A DNA stretch of 64,000 nt from Monarcha castaneiventris obscurior (Eukaryota; Chordata; Aves; Passeriformes; Monarchidae). The translations under genes and the position numbers were made by a program. The notes beneath the pieces were generated by a model, which did not search any database, was not told the origin of the DNA, and saw only the letters and a program-made list of their open reading frames with translations. Positions 37,647 to 47,089 of this stretch are shown piece after piece. How positions within the stretch are numbered: position 1 is the stretch's first letter; the number at the start of each line of letters is the position of its first letter. The stretch covers positions 1,550,001-1,614,000 of the forward strand of contig JAMPIT010000583.1 of assembly GCA_026261815.1 (NCBI GenBank). Direction: 5' to 3'.

Positions 37647-38057
37647 TCAAGCACACCTGCAGGTGGTACCAGGAGCATTCAGAGGACAGTAGGGTGATAG
37701 GTGTTGGGTGCTGGGCATCATGATGATGAGTGTGGGCACAGGCTCTGGAAGTTGCTTCTGTTGGGATTCAAACAGAGTTAAAATTTTGCAATTTTCAAAT
37801 GGAGGGGGGCCTTTCCCTTCTCCCCTTTCCCAAAGGTTTGGGGAAATGGGAATGGCATAAGGGTTACAGGGATATGGGAACCCGTGGCTAGGGAAAAGCC
37901 TAGCAGAGGGGTAGTAATAGGGAACATTAACTGTTGGGGAAATAACAGAATGGGGTAGGATCTGGGGAGACACCACAGGTGTCCAACTTAGCCTTTCGCA
38001 GTCTCGTTTGCAGTTCTGGCTCTCGGGACTGCGTGTGTCTGTTTCTGTTGGGGTCAT
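37647..38057 (-). pseudogene. ERV interior frame, Pro/Tyr-rich, unidentified
   Basis: A 136-codon minus-strand frame rich in proline, serine and tyrosine, with a repeated Tyr-Pro pattern in the middle. It has no zinc knuckle, protease or reverse transcriptase motif. It could be a remnant of gag or env, or non-coding leader sequence. It lies 3' of the long 38073-39305 frame and in a different frame. Confidence 0.3.
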
Positions 38058-38072
38058 CGATGCTGGCTTGCA

Positions 38073-39305
38073 TCATCTTTGCTTCCAGGCGACAGATGCT
38101 TCATCTTTTGACTGCACTTTGTTCTTCTTGATTGGTGTTATGTCTGCAGCAACAATGTTTGCTGGGCTGGTGCAGTTCTTCTCTGGCAGCTTCCAGGTGT
38201 CATCTGTGGCTTTTGGCTTTTTCACTTCAGTCCTTTGGTCCTTACACTCAGTAACAGAATCTGAAAAGTCACTGTTTTGCTCCTTTGGCTGCTGTTTTGC
38301 ATCTTCTGGCCATGCCTGCCAGCTGCTCAGGTTTACTGCTTCCCCTGCAATGCTTTCACAGCTTTCTGGGAACAGTCTGAGTCCTACAGCCTGGCTCCTG
38401 CAACCCCCCCTCTTTTTCTGCTGTTCTTGCAGCACAGGAGCAGGGGATGCGGGCAGAGCCGGGGCCGAGGTGAAAGGCAGCACTTGGGCGGGGTTCTCGC
38501 AGCCGGAGCAGCACGGCGGCAGCAGCTCGGCAGCCTCAGGGCATTTACGAAGCCGCGGCGGAGCCGGCAGAGGCCGGGCGTGGCCCCGCAGTGCCGCAGC
38601 CGCGGGGAAGCGGCCGGGGCCGGCCGGCACATTTGGGACAGAGCGTCTCTCTAGGAGCTGGCTCCAGCTCGCTGCCACACCGGGGGGAGCTAAGTCCACG
38701 ATGTTAAAAACAAGAGAGTACTGTCCTTTTAACTTTCGCACCACGTGGCTGGCCGGGGCTAGGCACACCGAGCGCGGGGTCCGATCTCGGGCCGGCTGCA
38801 TGGCTGGCCTGGGCGAGCCCTCGCCTCGGCAAAGAGCCAGGCACGAACTGGCAGGGGGTCGCCGGCGGGCACAGCCACATCGGCGACGGGGGAGGAACGC
38901 TTTGCCAGGGCTCTCGGGAACGGCGGGGCGGGCGGCCCGTCGGGGCTGCCGCGGGGGAGGAGAGGTCTGCAGCCGGTCAGCAGCCCGAAGGGGTCTGGGC
39001 CGGCCACGCTGCGTGCTGCTCGGGAGACTGAAAGCGGCGGGGCCAGGCTTCCTGACCTGCCACACTCGCTGCTGCTTTTTCAGTCTGTGTTCTAAAGATA
39101 CTAGATACCCCCTGTTTCTAGTATCGTCAGGCTGTTTCAAGCCTCTTAGGGAGTCTTTAAATTCCGCTTTTTTCTGCGGCTGCAAGTCCTCGGGGCTTAT
39201 GTTAAAGCTCCTGCGAGGCTGCTGGGGAAAGTCTGGGATACAGGAGGGAGAGGCAGTGTCCGCGGCTCGCAGGGGACTCCCGATGGAGGGAGGGGGACCT
39301 GACAC
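38073..39305 (-). pseudogene. ERV interior long frame, Pro/Ala/Arg-rich, gag-like by position
   Basis: A 410-codon minus-strand frame across the GC-rich core of the element. The first 90 residues contain a Lys/Gln-rich segment, the middle is low-complexity Pro/Ala/Arg, and the last 60 residues are charged and Lys-rich. I see no capsid major-homology region, no CCHC zinc knuckle and no enzyme motif. High GC content makes stop codons rare, and the opposite strand is also open over 482 codons (38008-39456), so openness alone is weak evidence of coding. It could be a diverged gag middle, captured host sequence or non-coding DNA. Confidence 0.3.
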
Positions 39306-39859
39306 GACGCGAATCGACGCGAGGGAGGGGCCCGGGACGGAGCGGGGACCGCGCGCGGTAACGGGAGCGGGAGCAGGAACAGGAGGGGGGCGCGCGCGGG
39401 CGGCAAGCCCGCCACTGTGGCCGCGGGCGCCACGTGGTGCCCGCCATCTTGGATGAGGGAAGCGGAGCCGGCAAAATTGAAATTAAAAACTGCAGCTTGG
39501 ATTGCCGTGTGGGCCATGCTGCCATCGCGATCTTGGAACAAATCTGGAGCGGCAAGAACCGGGGAAGTGGATACAGGAAAGGGGGTTGGGATAGAGCTGG
39601 AGGTAGTTTGGCCTTCACTACCCCTGGCAGGGGACAAAGGAGACCAGGAGGCGGCAGGGAGACGGTAGCAACCCTGTGCACTTCGGCAGCTTCCATCTCC
39701 GGGTTTCCTTTGAATTAGGACAGAGGGAGTAGGAACACAGGGGGAGGAAAGCAGCAGAGGGTTTTTTACACTGGGATTAACATTTTTAAACCGTTTTACA
39801 AAATTATCAATGGCTTTTGCTAAGTTATAAAGCAGATACCCTCTTCCAGACATAAACAA
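39197..39859 (-). pseudogene. ERV gag-like N-proximal frame
   Basis: A 220-codon minus-strand frame in the place where gag matrix sequence is expected. Its first 30 residues are moderately hydrophobic and basic, with an LAKAIDNFVKRFKN segment that looks like helical matrix sequence; the rest is Pro/Ser-rich. It overlaps the 410-codon frame by about 109 bp in a different frame, so at least one frameshift separates them. The likely start of gag lies further upstream (40024) and is cut off by a stop codon. Confidence 0.4.
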
Positions 39860-39928
39860 CCATCTTACAAAGCGTTTTAAATACTCGATTCAATGGCTAA
39901 CCATTGAATAACCATTGAATAAAATGTT

Positions 39929-40024
39929 TTAAACCCTCCCTGGTATAACGAAAATTCTCACGAACAAGGGCTCTAAAACTGGGAAAAAAGCTTCCCGCAG
40001 GAGATGAGAAAATTCTGTTCCCAT
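39929..40024 (-). pseudogene. Truncated gag-like start
   Basis: An ATG at 40024 on the minus strand begins Met-Gly-Thr-Glu-Phe-Ser, which could be an N-myristoylation signal of the kind that opens retroviral matrix proteins. It lies about 270 bp after the primer binding site, a normal leader length. The frame stops after 31 codons, close to a small direct duplication (ACCATTGAATA twice near 39900). The break makes this copy non-coding. Confidence 0.45.
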
Positions 40025-40295
40025 CTCCCTTCTCTTCCCAACCTCGAGGTAAAAGAAATTTAAAAGAAAAGGATACAAAGGTGACCCATATTACCTTTGG
40101 GGTCAAATAAAAGTCTTGAGGATGGTCCACTGACTCAGACCAGTCTTCTCTTTCCGTAGAAGGTTGTTGGTCTTCCCCGCCAAGCCGCTGATAAAACTCA
40201 GAGGTTTCTTTGGGGTAATGGCTGCTCCGAAAGGCAACTTTAATTCCAGCGAGGAAGCTGTGCTGGAGACGCTCTCCAGGGACGGTTTGAGGCCA

Positions 40296-40313
40296 TCTCG
40301 CGTTCAGGCGCCA
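40296..40313 (-). promoter_or_regulatory. Primer binding site, tRNA-Lys-like
   Basis: On the minus strand, two bases after the 5' LTR, the sequence is TGGCGCCTGAACGCGAGA. The TGGCGCC-GAAC core matches the 3' end of tRNA-Lys as used by lysine-primed retroviruses, with mismatches in the distal part. It fixes the element's orientation. Confidence 0.75.
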
Positions 40314-40315
40314 TT

Positions 40316-40631
40316 TAATACTTATTAAAATAGGTATTCAATCAGTGGCAAAGAGGCAGGATGGGTATTTGCGTGCCATTCCGGCAAGAGCATTTTATTG
40401 CATGCTTCCTGTCGAAGGGTGTAGAGGCAAATACAAGGGAACATGGCTGGCTCAGGCCAGGGGAAAGGTGGGATCAGGGAGCGGGAACCAATGGGAAAGC
40501 TTTGGAGGAGTGATCAGGCTGACAGACAGCCGGGGAATCCAAACCGGGACCGGCCATCCCAAGGAGCAGTCCACCTCGGGGGGGAGACCCTCTGGCCGCC
40601 CCAGCACAATGTAAGTTCCTGGGCCGCCACA
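40316..40631 (-). repeat. 5' LTR of the ERV
   Basis: A 316-bp LTR. On the minus strand it starts TGTGGCGGCCCAGG and ends TAATAAGTATTA next to the primer binding site. It contains an inverted CCAAT box in CCCATTGGTTCCC, a weak TATA-like TGTATTTGCC and AATAAA (40394-40399). It would have carried the promoter. Differences from the other LTR are concentrated in the R/U5 half, while the first 110 bp of U3 are almost identical. Confidence 0.9.
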
Positions 40632-40637
40632 CACCAC
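40632..40637. other. Target site duplication, right copy
   Basis: CACCAC immediately after the right LTR, identical to 37053-37058. The local sequence ACACCACCACTG is repetitive, so the match has a modest chance component, but it falls exactly at the LTR boundaries. Confidence 0.82.
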
Positions 40638-43047
40638 CACTGTGTAAAGCTCTGCCAGTGCCTTAGGTCTCAGGTAAACCTAAAGTAATAAATAATACTC
40701 AGATGGTTGTGTCTGAACATATACACAGTGCTCCCCAGGCATGGAGCCTCAAACCGTTTCTCTGAAGGAGAAGCAGGAATGGAAGTTTCCTTTCCTACAG
40801 GCTTTAAATGAGCCCAAGTTATTTCCCCAGTCAAGCTGTATCAGTGAGTGACACTTCCCAAAGTGCAATTTTTGCAGCCTCTGAGAAGGCCTGGTTAAAG
40901 CAGCAGTTACCCATTTGTGTAACCTTTGCTGCTGGTAATTGAGAGTGTGCATTGCTCAGACAGCTTGGAATTAGAATTAGGCAGAGGGACCTTTCAAAGA
41001 AAATATGTAAAAAGCTTCATTCTGAGACCAATTAGAGCTAAGGTCAATCTTCTTTAGCCCGTCTCATTAGTGCTCTCTGGCAGCAAAACTTACTTCAAGA
41101 CTCCAAATATTTGATTTCTGGATATCTTTTTGAATGGACAAGTCAGCTAATAGGGAGGGTGCCATCAAGATGTAAAAAGTCACTTAAGCTAATTATTGTG
41201 CAAATAACATGTGTACTTTTACATCATTTCCCTCGTCCTATAATGGATTTAATCCTTTTGTATATCCATGAAATGGGTATCCATACAATGGATCTAACCC
41301 AGTATGAAGTCAATCCCTTTTTTTGAGTAGGCTCTGTGTCTTTCACTCGGTTGGGAGTTGATGCATTACATTAAGGCTTCATGAATATCCTGCTCCCAAG
41401 TGAGGCACATCTGAAATTCATTGGGAAAAATAAACAGGAAAATAAATCCAGGTAAACACTCCCAGTTTGCTAAAGCCAGTGGAGTTTGCATTAGGGATCA
41501 CCACACATCTACAGCTGTGAGTTTCACTGAAATCCTGTGAAATCGAACTCCACGTGTGGCTGTGTTATTGTAGCTACACAACAGGAATAAATACAGAAGC
41601 AGTTCATGTTCCATAAGAATACAGGGAGATAAGATGTATTTCCCTTCCTGGGTGTACCTAGAATATGTAATAGGCTAAAGATCTGAGTGCTCATTTATTT
41701 CCTTTATTTCTTGCTTTATGTCCTTGCAGGTGCTGAATTATTTAAGCGCCTGGAATTCCAGACAAAAACCTCTACACCAGAGTGAGCAACCAGGAGCAAT
41801 TGCTTGTCTTGGAGTCAATTCCAAAAGTCCCAACTGCAGTCTCAGGAACTGGAACTCAGTATATCCAGGTTACTTTAAAAATAAACCTCTTTCAGATCCT
41901 TGGTCCCCTCCAATCCTCAGCCAAAACTGCTTTTCCTTCCGCAGGTTTCTAAAGCCTTGGGCCCTTCTTGGGTGAGATGTGAAAATTTTTTCTTGAAAAT
42001 TTGTAACAAAAATCAGGTGGCTGGAATAACCCTCAATCCTAAAGCCACTTGAGGGTTTCTAGTCTTCGTGTGATATTTTTCATGTTTATTGAAGTAGTTT
42101 CAAGTCAGAGATCTTTTTTTCCTGTGGTTTTTTTTTTTTTTTTTTTTAAATGCAGTAGTTTCAGCAATTAGATGGGAACACCTTGTGTCTTGTGTGAGTT
42201 ACAGCTTATGAATCTTTTAAACTGGTGTTTAACAAGTATTAGAGTCAAAGGCTTCTTCTGCTGCTTCCAGGTAAGAACTGTCACCCAGCCTGTTCTTGTG
42301 CTTTGTGCCCCTTTAAACCACGTTGTCCTCACAAAGAGGACAGGACTGGGAGGAGCTGCTGGTAGAGCAGATTTGTCTGAGGATTAGGCAGACCAGATGT
42401 AACAGAGCAGGGTTCAGCACTTCTACTCAAGAAATGTCTTTGCATTAAAGCTACAACCTTTCAAAATCTCATCTTTACATCTCATTTCATTATCGGGCCT
42501 GCATTTCCTGTCCCGAGACATGCTAAATTACTGTTTCTAAGATGCAGATGATACAATTATCTCCGAGTGAAATTAAGTTTTCCAAGCATCCCTTTATTTG
42601 ACTTTCTTATCTTTACCTTATTTCCTTTCTCACTCGTTTCATGTATAAAACTGACATGTTGTAAATTTTGATGGAGGTAGCCTCCCAAAGCAATCTGTAG
42701 CTAAGGGTCAGTGGTGACCGTATTTTTATATGTCTTTAGATTTTTATTAGTAATTTTAACTCATTTCCTTTGTTTCGGTAGAAGGAAAATTGAAGAGAGT
42801 AGTTTAGTGGATATTAAAAACTAAAACACAATGGAGCCCATATATCCAATTTAAGTGCTCCAGATATGAAAAGCAGATATATATGAAAAGCAGGAAGTGC
42901 CCTTGATAAATGCTTCATGGTTCACATATTTTATTTCTGTGATTCAGAATGCAGAAAAGCTGAGGTACGGTTTCCAGAGAGGATTACTATTTTAGTAAAA
43001 CAGATAATTTTCCATGGATTTTACTCTGAATTCCACTAAACTACTAC
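40638..43047. other. Unique non-coding stretch
   Basis: No gene was recognised. A 20-base T run lies at about 42128-42147. A frame at 41718-41975 follows a pyrimidine-rich stretch ending in CTTGCAG, but its translation resembles nothing known. Confidence 0.5.
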
Positions 43048-43198
43048 CGTAGAATGGTTTGGGTTGGGAGGGACCTTAAAGCCCATCCAGTGCCACCCCT
43101 GCCATGGGTAGGGACACCTTCCACTGTCCCAGGCTGCTCCAAGTCCTGGCCAAACTGGCCTTGGACACTGCCAGGGATCCAGGGGCAATCACAGCTGA
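43048..43198 (-). mobile_element. Short CR1 fragment, antisense
   Basis: Only the terminal 150 bp of a CR1 are present: GTAGAATGGTTTGGGTTGGG to CAGGGATCCAGGGGCAATC. Inside, CCAAGTCCTGGCCAAACTGG replaces the usual sequence. It is a strongly truncated copy. Confidence 0.9.
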
Positions 43199-45295
43199 GT
43201 GAAAGCTTATAAATGTAAAACTGCACTTAATCCAGTGGAAAATTGTGCTAACATGGTCAAACTCTTAAGGAGTTGAAGATAAAAGTGAGAAAAGTATTGA
43301 ATATGTGAACTAAATGACTTAAAGACACTACAGAAATGAGACATAATTGTGAAACAGGATGAGTAGTAACCAGAAATAATTTTTATGTATTTTTAAATGT
43401 TTTCTAATACTTCCTAAGGATGAAAAAATGGATGGTGAAAAAATATATTACCTTAGATAAAGCATTAGGTTAGAAATTGTTTGTTGTACCACAGGAAGAA
43501 GGGACAGTTACAAGGAGCACTGACAAATTGTGTCTGTTGGGAGTTCTCAGAGGGCACGTCCAGAGAGGAGCACAAAAAGGGTTTACTGGGCTTGGAGGTG
43601 GCTGCAGAGCTAATTTGTGGGCAGGCTGTGACTGTGTGGGGAAGGCATTAGGAAATGTCAGGGCTTGGGTTCATTGATCAGGACTGTTATCCCCACTGGA
43701 ATCAGGACTTTGAGAGGAATGGTGGCTGCAGAGGTGTCAGTTGTTTTTCCTTCACTGTACAGACAAGGTTTATGCTGCTTTTGCTATTTTTTTTAAATGT
43801 GAAAGCTAAGGGGAAAATAAAAATCATCTGCTTGGTGTTGGGTTTTCCATTAAATCCTCACATGCTTCCACAGGCACAGATTTCATTCTGGTTGTTGAGT
43901 ATATTTTGAAAGAAATAATATGTTTTGGGGTTTTTTTTAATGAATTAATGGATAGTTTAAGGACAGTCTCCAAGCAGCCTGCAACCTTATGTGTCATACA
44001 GAGGAGTGCAGAGAGTATTTTTATAGTTTTCCTGAAGGGTAAAAATATTATTCTACTGAAGAGGCAAAAGTGGCTCTTTCCCTTAATTATAATTGGAAAT
44101 GAACTAGTGAAAGAAAGAGTAATTCTGAAGCTAAAGTTGGAAGCATGGTCCCAATTTGGCCTTGAAAGGACATACAGGAGACCTTTTAATTCCATTTGGT
44201 CAGGAGGGGAGAGCAGGGTGAGAATTTTGTATCATTCACAATGTAGTAATAACTATTGGTATACTGTGTTACTGATATGCAAATGGATTTGGGCTCTTGA
44301 AAGTCAAAAGCAACCTTGCATTAAGAAGTGTTAGCATGTTTGGCCAATTTTCCAATGGCCAAAATATCCTTCTGTTTTATACCTGGTCTATATCACAAAT
44401 ATACCTCACCCTCAAAAGCATTTTAAACATATGGAGTTAACAAATTTTGTATTCTCTCAGGGTCTATCTTTTTAAGAAAAGTACTGGGCTGTGAATACTG
44501 AACTGCATGAATGCATGAGAAAAAAAGATAATAATTTGTAATATTTTCATTTGTATTGGGATGTTTGTGAATGACAATAAAAATAATAGACTAATGGATG
44601 TCATAGAGGCATGAAATAAGGACTTTTCCTTGCATTCTCATTTTATCTTTTTTTTTTTATATCTACTTATTCTGCTCTTCTACATTCTGTGTAATCTCTG
44701 CGATCTATTTTTCTGTGCTTACTTAAGTGAAATACTTGTCTTATACCTTGCTGTTCACTGAAAATGCTATTCAGGGTTTTTAAAGTGTTTCTTAAATCAT
44801 TAACTAAAGCACACTGAAAAAGTATTCAACCGGTGCAAACTGTTAGAGTGAGAATTATATGATTAAAAAGCTATTTGCTTCAATGATTTTAAGTATAAAT
44901 GTAGGATTTGAAATGAAAAAAAAATGACTTCTTATTAAGTAAAAATGTGTAAAAAAATTTAGCACAACTACCTCCTGACTCCAGTGTTCAAGGACATCAG
45001 AAATGCCTCACAGAAAAAGTTCTTCCAAGGGACTCTTGCTCTATTCTTCACGATGTCAAGATTAATTAAGTTGACTGTACATGCAAAACACAACCTCCCC
45101 TATTCTTTGAGTAACCTCTCCCAGCATGCCCAGGCCAAGTCATCACTATGGCAACAAATCATTCCCAAATCCATCAGCACCACAGCGACATGCATGATCC
45201 ATCTTCTGCTGTTGTTTAGAATTTATCCCCACAGAAACCTCGGTTCTTGGTGTGGGGCACAGTAGTTGGAGAATGCAGGGGTAGGGGAAGCTGTG
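43199..45295. other. Unique AT-rich non-coding stretch
   Basis: No gene was recognised. The 43906-44334 interval is open for 142 codons on the plus strand and partly on the minus strand, but with no known domain or splice context. Confidence 0.5.
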
Positions 45296-45801
45296 TGTGA
45301 GGGTGTACCCAGCATCTTTCCAGGGTGTTATTTTGATGCCATGATGATTTTTTGCCTTTTCTTTTTTACCCCTTTTATATACCTTTATATAGCTTTTGTA
45401 TTCTCAGTGTTTTTTAGCCTACATTTTTAGACTTATTTTGTCAGTCTAGGAGACTGAACATCTTAGAAGCCTCATAGTTAGGGATCAGAATGCCCCAGAC
45501 CCCAAGGTCCTCTCCTGAACACATTTTGCAAACTGAGAGAACCACCCAGGGGAAGGTTCCTCAGGGAGGGTGCTCACTTGAGCCTCTCATTGGGGAATCT
45601 TTGATAGATATGCTAATTAGTAAGACCTATAATGTTATACCCAACTAATTGTGTGTGTGCATTGAGGTGTGCATTTGGGTGCATTCCACCTGGATGTGGT
45701 GCACCTAAGGATCCTTAAAACAAATGCTGAGGTAAAACCCCTTTTTCCCTTCTAACCTTGTTTGAGTCTTGATTTTAAGACCAGGAAAAGGCATCCGTTT
45801 C
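45296..45801 (+). mobile_element. Solo LTR, ERVL-like
   Basis: The sequence follows the layout of avian ERVL LTRs. A TATA-rich promoter region (TTTTATATACC, about 45374) comes first. Then come AGGAGACTGAACATCTTAG, CCCCAGACCCCAAGGTCCTC, CCTCTCATTGGGGAATC, GATATGCTAATTAGTAAGAC, GGGTGCATTCCACCTGGATG, a CACCTAAGGATCCTTAAAA segment and a terminal GAAAAGGCATCCGTTTC. No internal region or second LTR is nearby, so it is a recombination-derived solo LTR. The flanks CTGTG (45291-45295) and CTGTA (45802-45806) could be a decayed 5-bp target duplication. The ends are approximate. Confidence 0.75.
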
Positions 45802-46589
45802 CTGTATATCCATTTTTGAAAAGCAATAGCAAAGTTTGGGAGGGTAACAGTGGCACTGGGAATAAAATGCATGGACTAAGACACAGCATGAATTAGGGGA
45901 AAACCAGTGTAACGTGGTCCTCACACCAACACATCCCTGGCTTCTCACTGGGCTGTAAACTACACACCAGCCCTCCTGTGCTTCTTATCCCCTAGAAATG
46001 ATAAAGTACAGCCTTTTATCAATGACCACAACCCCCTGTGAGATTGACTTCTAATTATAGATTCTGCGAGCTGCAAAAGCAGAAATGGCTGAAATGAGTT
46101 TCACATCACATCTTGCCTTACTCCTCGTGGAAAAAAGCAATTTTGATTACTCAAAATACCTGAGAATGTTTCACTTATGCCCTTTATTACTAAAAATCTA
46201 ATAAACTCCTTCCGTTAAGGGGATTAGTAATACCTGCACTATCTTCCAATATTTTCCCTAATCAGCCAGCAGCAGCCTTTTTTTTTTTTTTTTTTTTTTC
46301 TGTTTTGTGGAGCCAATATTGAGCTAGTTCCTCTTCCTTCAGGATTGTAGTGTTCTCACATATCTTAAAAAAGCCCTGTGTAGTTTCAGTTATCCCAGAA
46401 GGAGATAATCTGATTAAAGGTGACTGAATGTGGTTCTACAGCAGCTACCTCCTGGACTGCAAGATAAATGAGGGGTTGCAGTGACTTTCCTGTCGTTCAA
46501 CTTCTAGTGTGTAAAAAGTGTGTAAAAACTCTGGAAATGGAGGTGAGGGGAGGGATTTAATACAACTGTCTACAGATATCTCCCTGTAT
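45802..46589. other. Unique non-coding stretch with poly-T
   Basis: Nothing recognised apart from a 22-base T run at about 46278-46299. Confidence 0.55.
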
Positions 46590-47089
46590 ATCACAAAATC
46601 ATAAAATGGTCTGGGTTGGGAAAGGCTTTAAAGCTCATCCCATCCCACCCCTGCCATGGCAGGGACACCTTCCACTGTCCCAGGCTGCTCCAAGCCCCAG
46701 TGTCCAACCTGGCCTTGGGCACTGCCAGGGATCCAGGGGCAGCCACAGCTTCTCTGGGCACCCTGTGCCAGGGCCTGCCCACCCTCCCAGGGAACAATTC
46801 CTGCCCAATATCCCATCCACCTCTGCCCTCTGGCACTGGGAAGCCATTCCCTGGCTCCTGGCCCTCCAGCCCTTGGCAATTGTCTCTCTCCATCTTTCCT
46901 GCAGCTCCTTCAGGCCCTGCAAGGCCACTCTGAGGTCACCCCAAAGCTTCTCCTGCCCAGGCTGAACAATGCCAGCTCTCGCAGCCTTTCCTGCCAGCAG
47001 AGCTGCTCCATCCCCTCTGCTCATGCTGGTGCCTCCTCTGGGCTCTGTGCAGCAGCTCCAGCTCCTCCCTGTGCTGGCCCCAGGGCTCT
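46590..47089 (-). mobile_element. CR1 LINE 3' fragment, antisense, longer copy
   Basis: Begins with a CACAAAATCATAAAATGGTC tail and matches the 1101-1732 copy closely all the way to CTGTGCTGGCCCCAGGGCTC. It belongs to the subfamily with GCCTGGGCAGGAGAAGC. The 5' truncation is at about 47089, some 130 bp shorter than the 1.1 kb copy. All open frames of up to 153 codons are shadows. Confidence 0.92.

Larger units (their letters stand above)
37053..40637 (-). mobile_element. Non-autonomous endogenous retrovirus (ERVK/beta-like), minus strand
   Basis: Two LTRs (37059-37372 and 40316-40631) flank about 2.9 kb of interior, and the whole is bracketed by identical CACCAC duplications. The 6-bp duplication and the lysine-type primer binding site next to the right LTR point to an ERVK-like family and give the orientation: the 5' LTR is on the right. 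The interior has a short, broken gag-like start and two long overlapping minus-strand frames in GC-rich sequence. I see no protease, reverse transcriptase or integrase motif. A full ERV interior is usually 6 kb or more, so this one is deleted or belongs to a non-autonomous family that relied on a relative's enzymes. The LTRs differ at perhaps one position in nine by eye, which suggests it is not recent. Confidence 0.88.

Noticed and set aside
38008..39456. 482-codon plus-strand frame, the longest in the window
   Set aside because: It runs antisense to the ERV through its GC-rich core, crosses unrelated segments, has low-complexity Ser/Ala/Gly/Arg composition and no known domain. The lack of stops is explained by base composition.
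41718..41975. 85-codon frame after a CTTGCAG acceptor-like site
   Set aside because: It is short, the protein is unrecognised, and there is no matching upstream exon.
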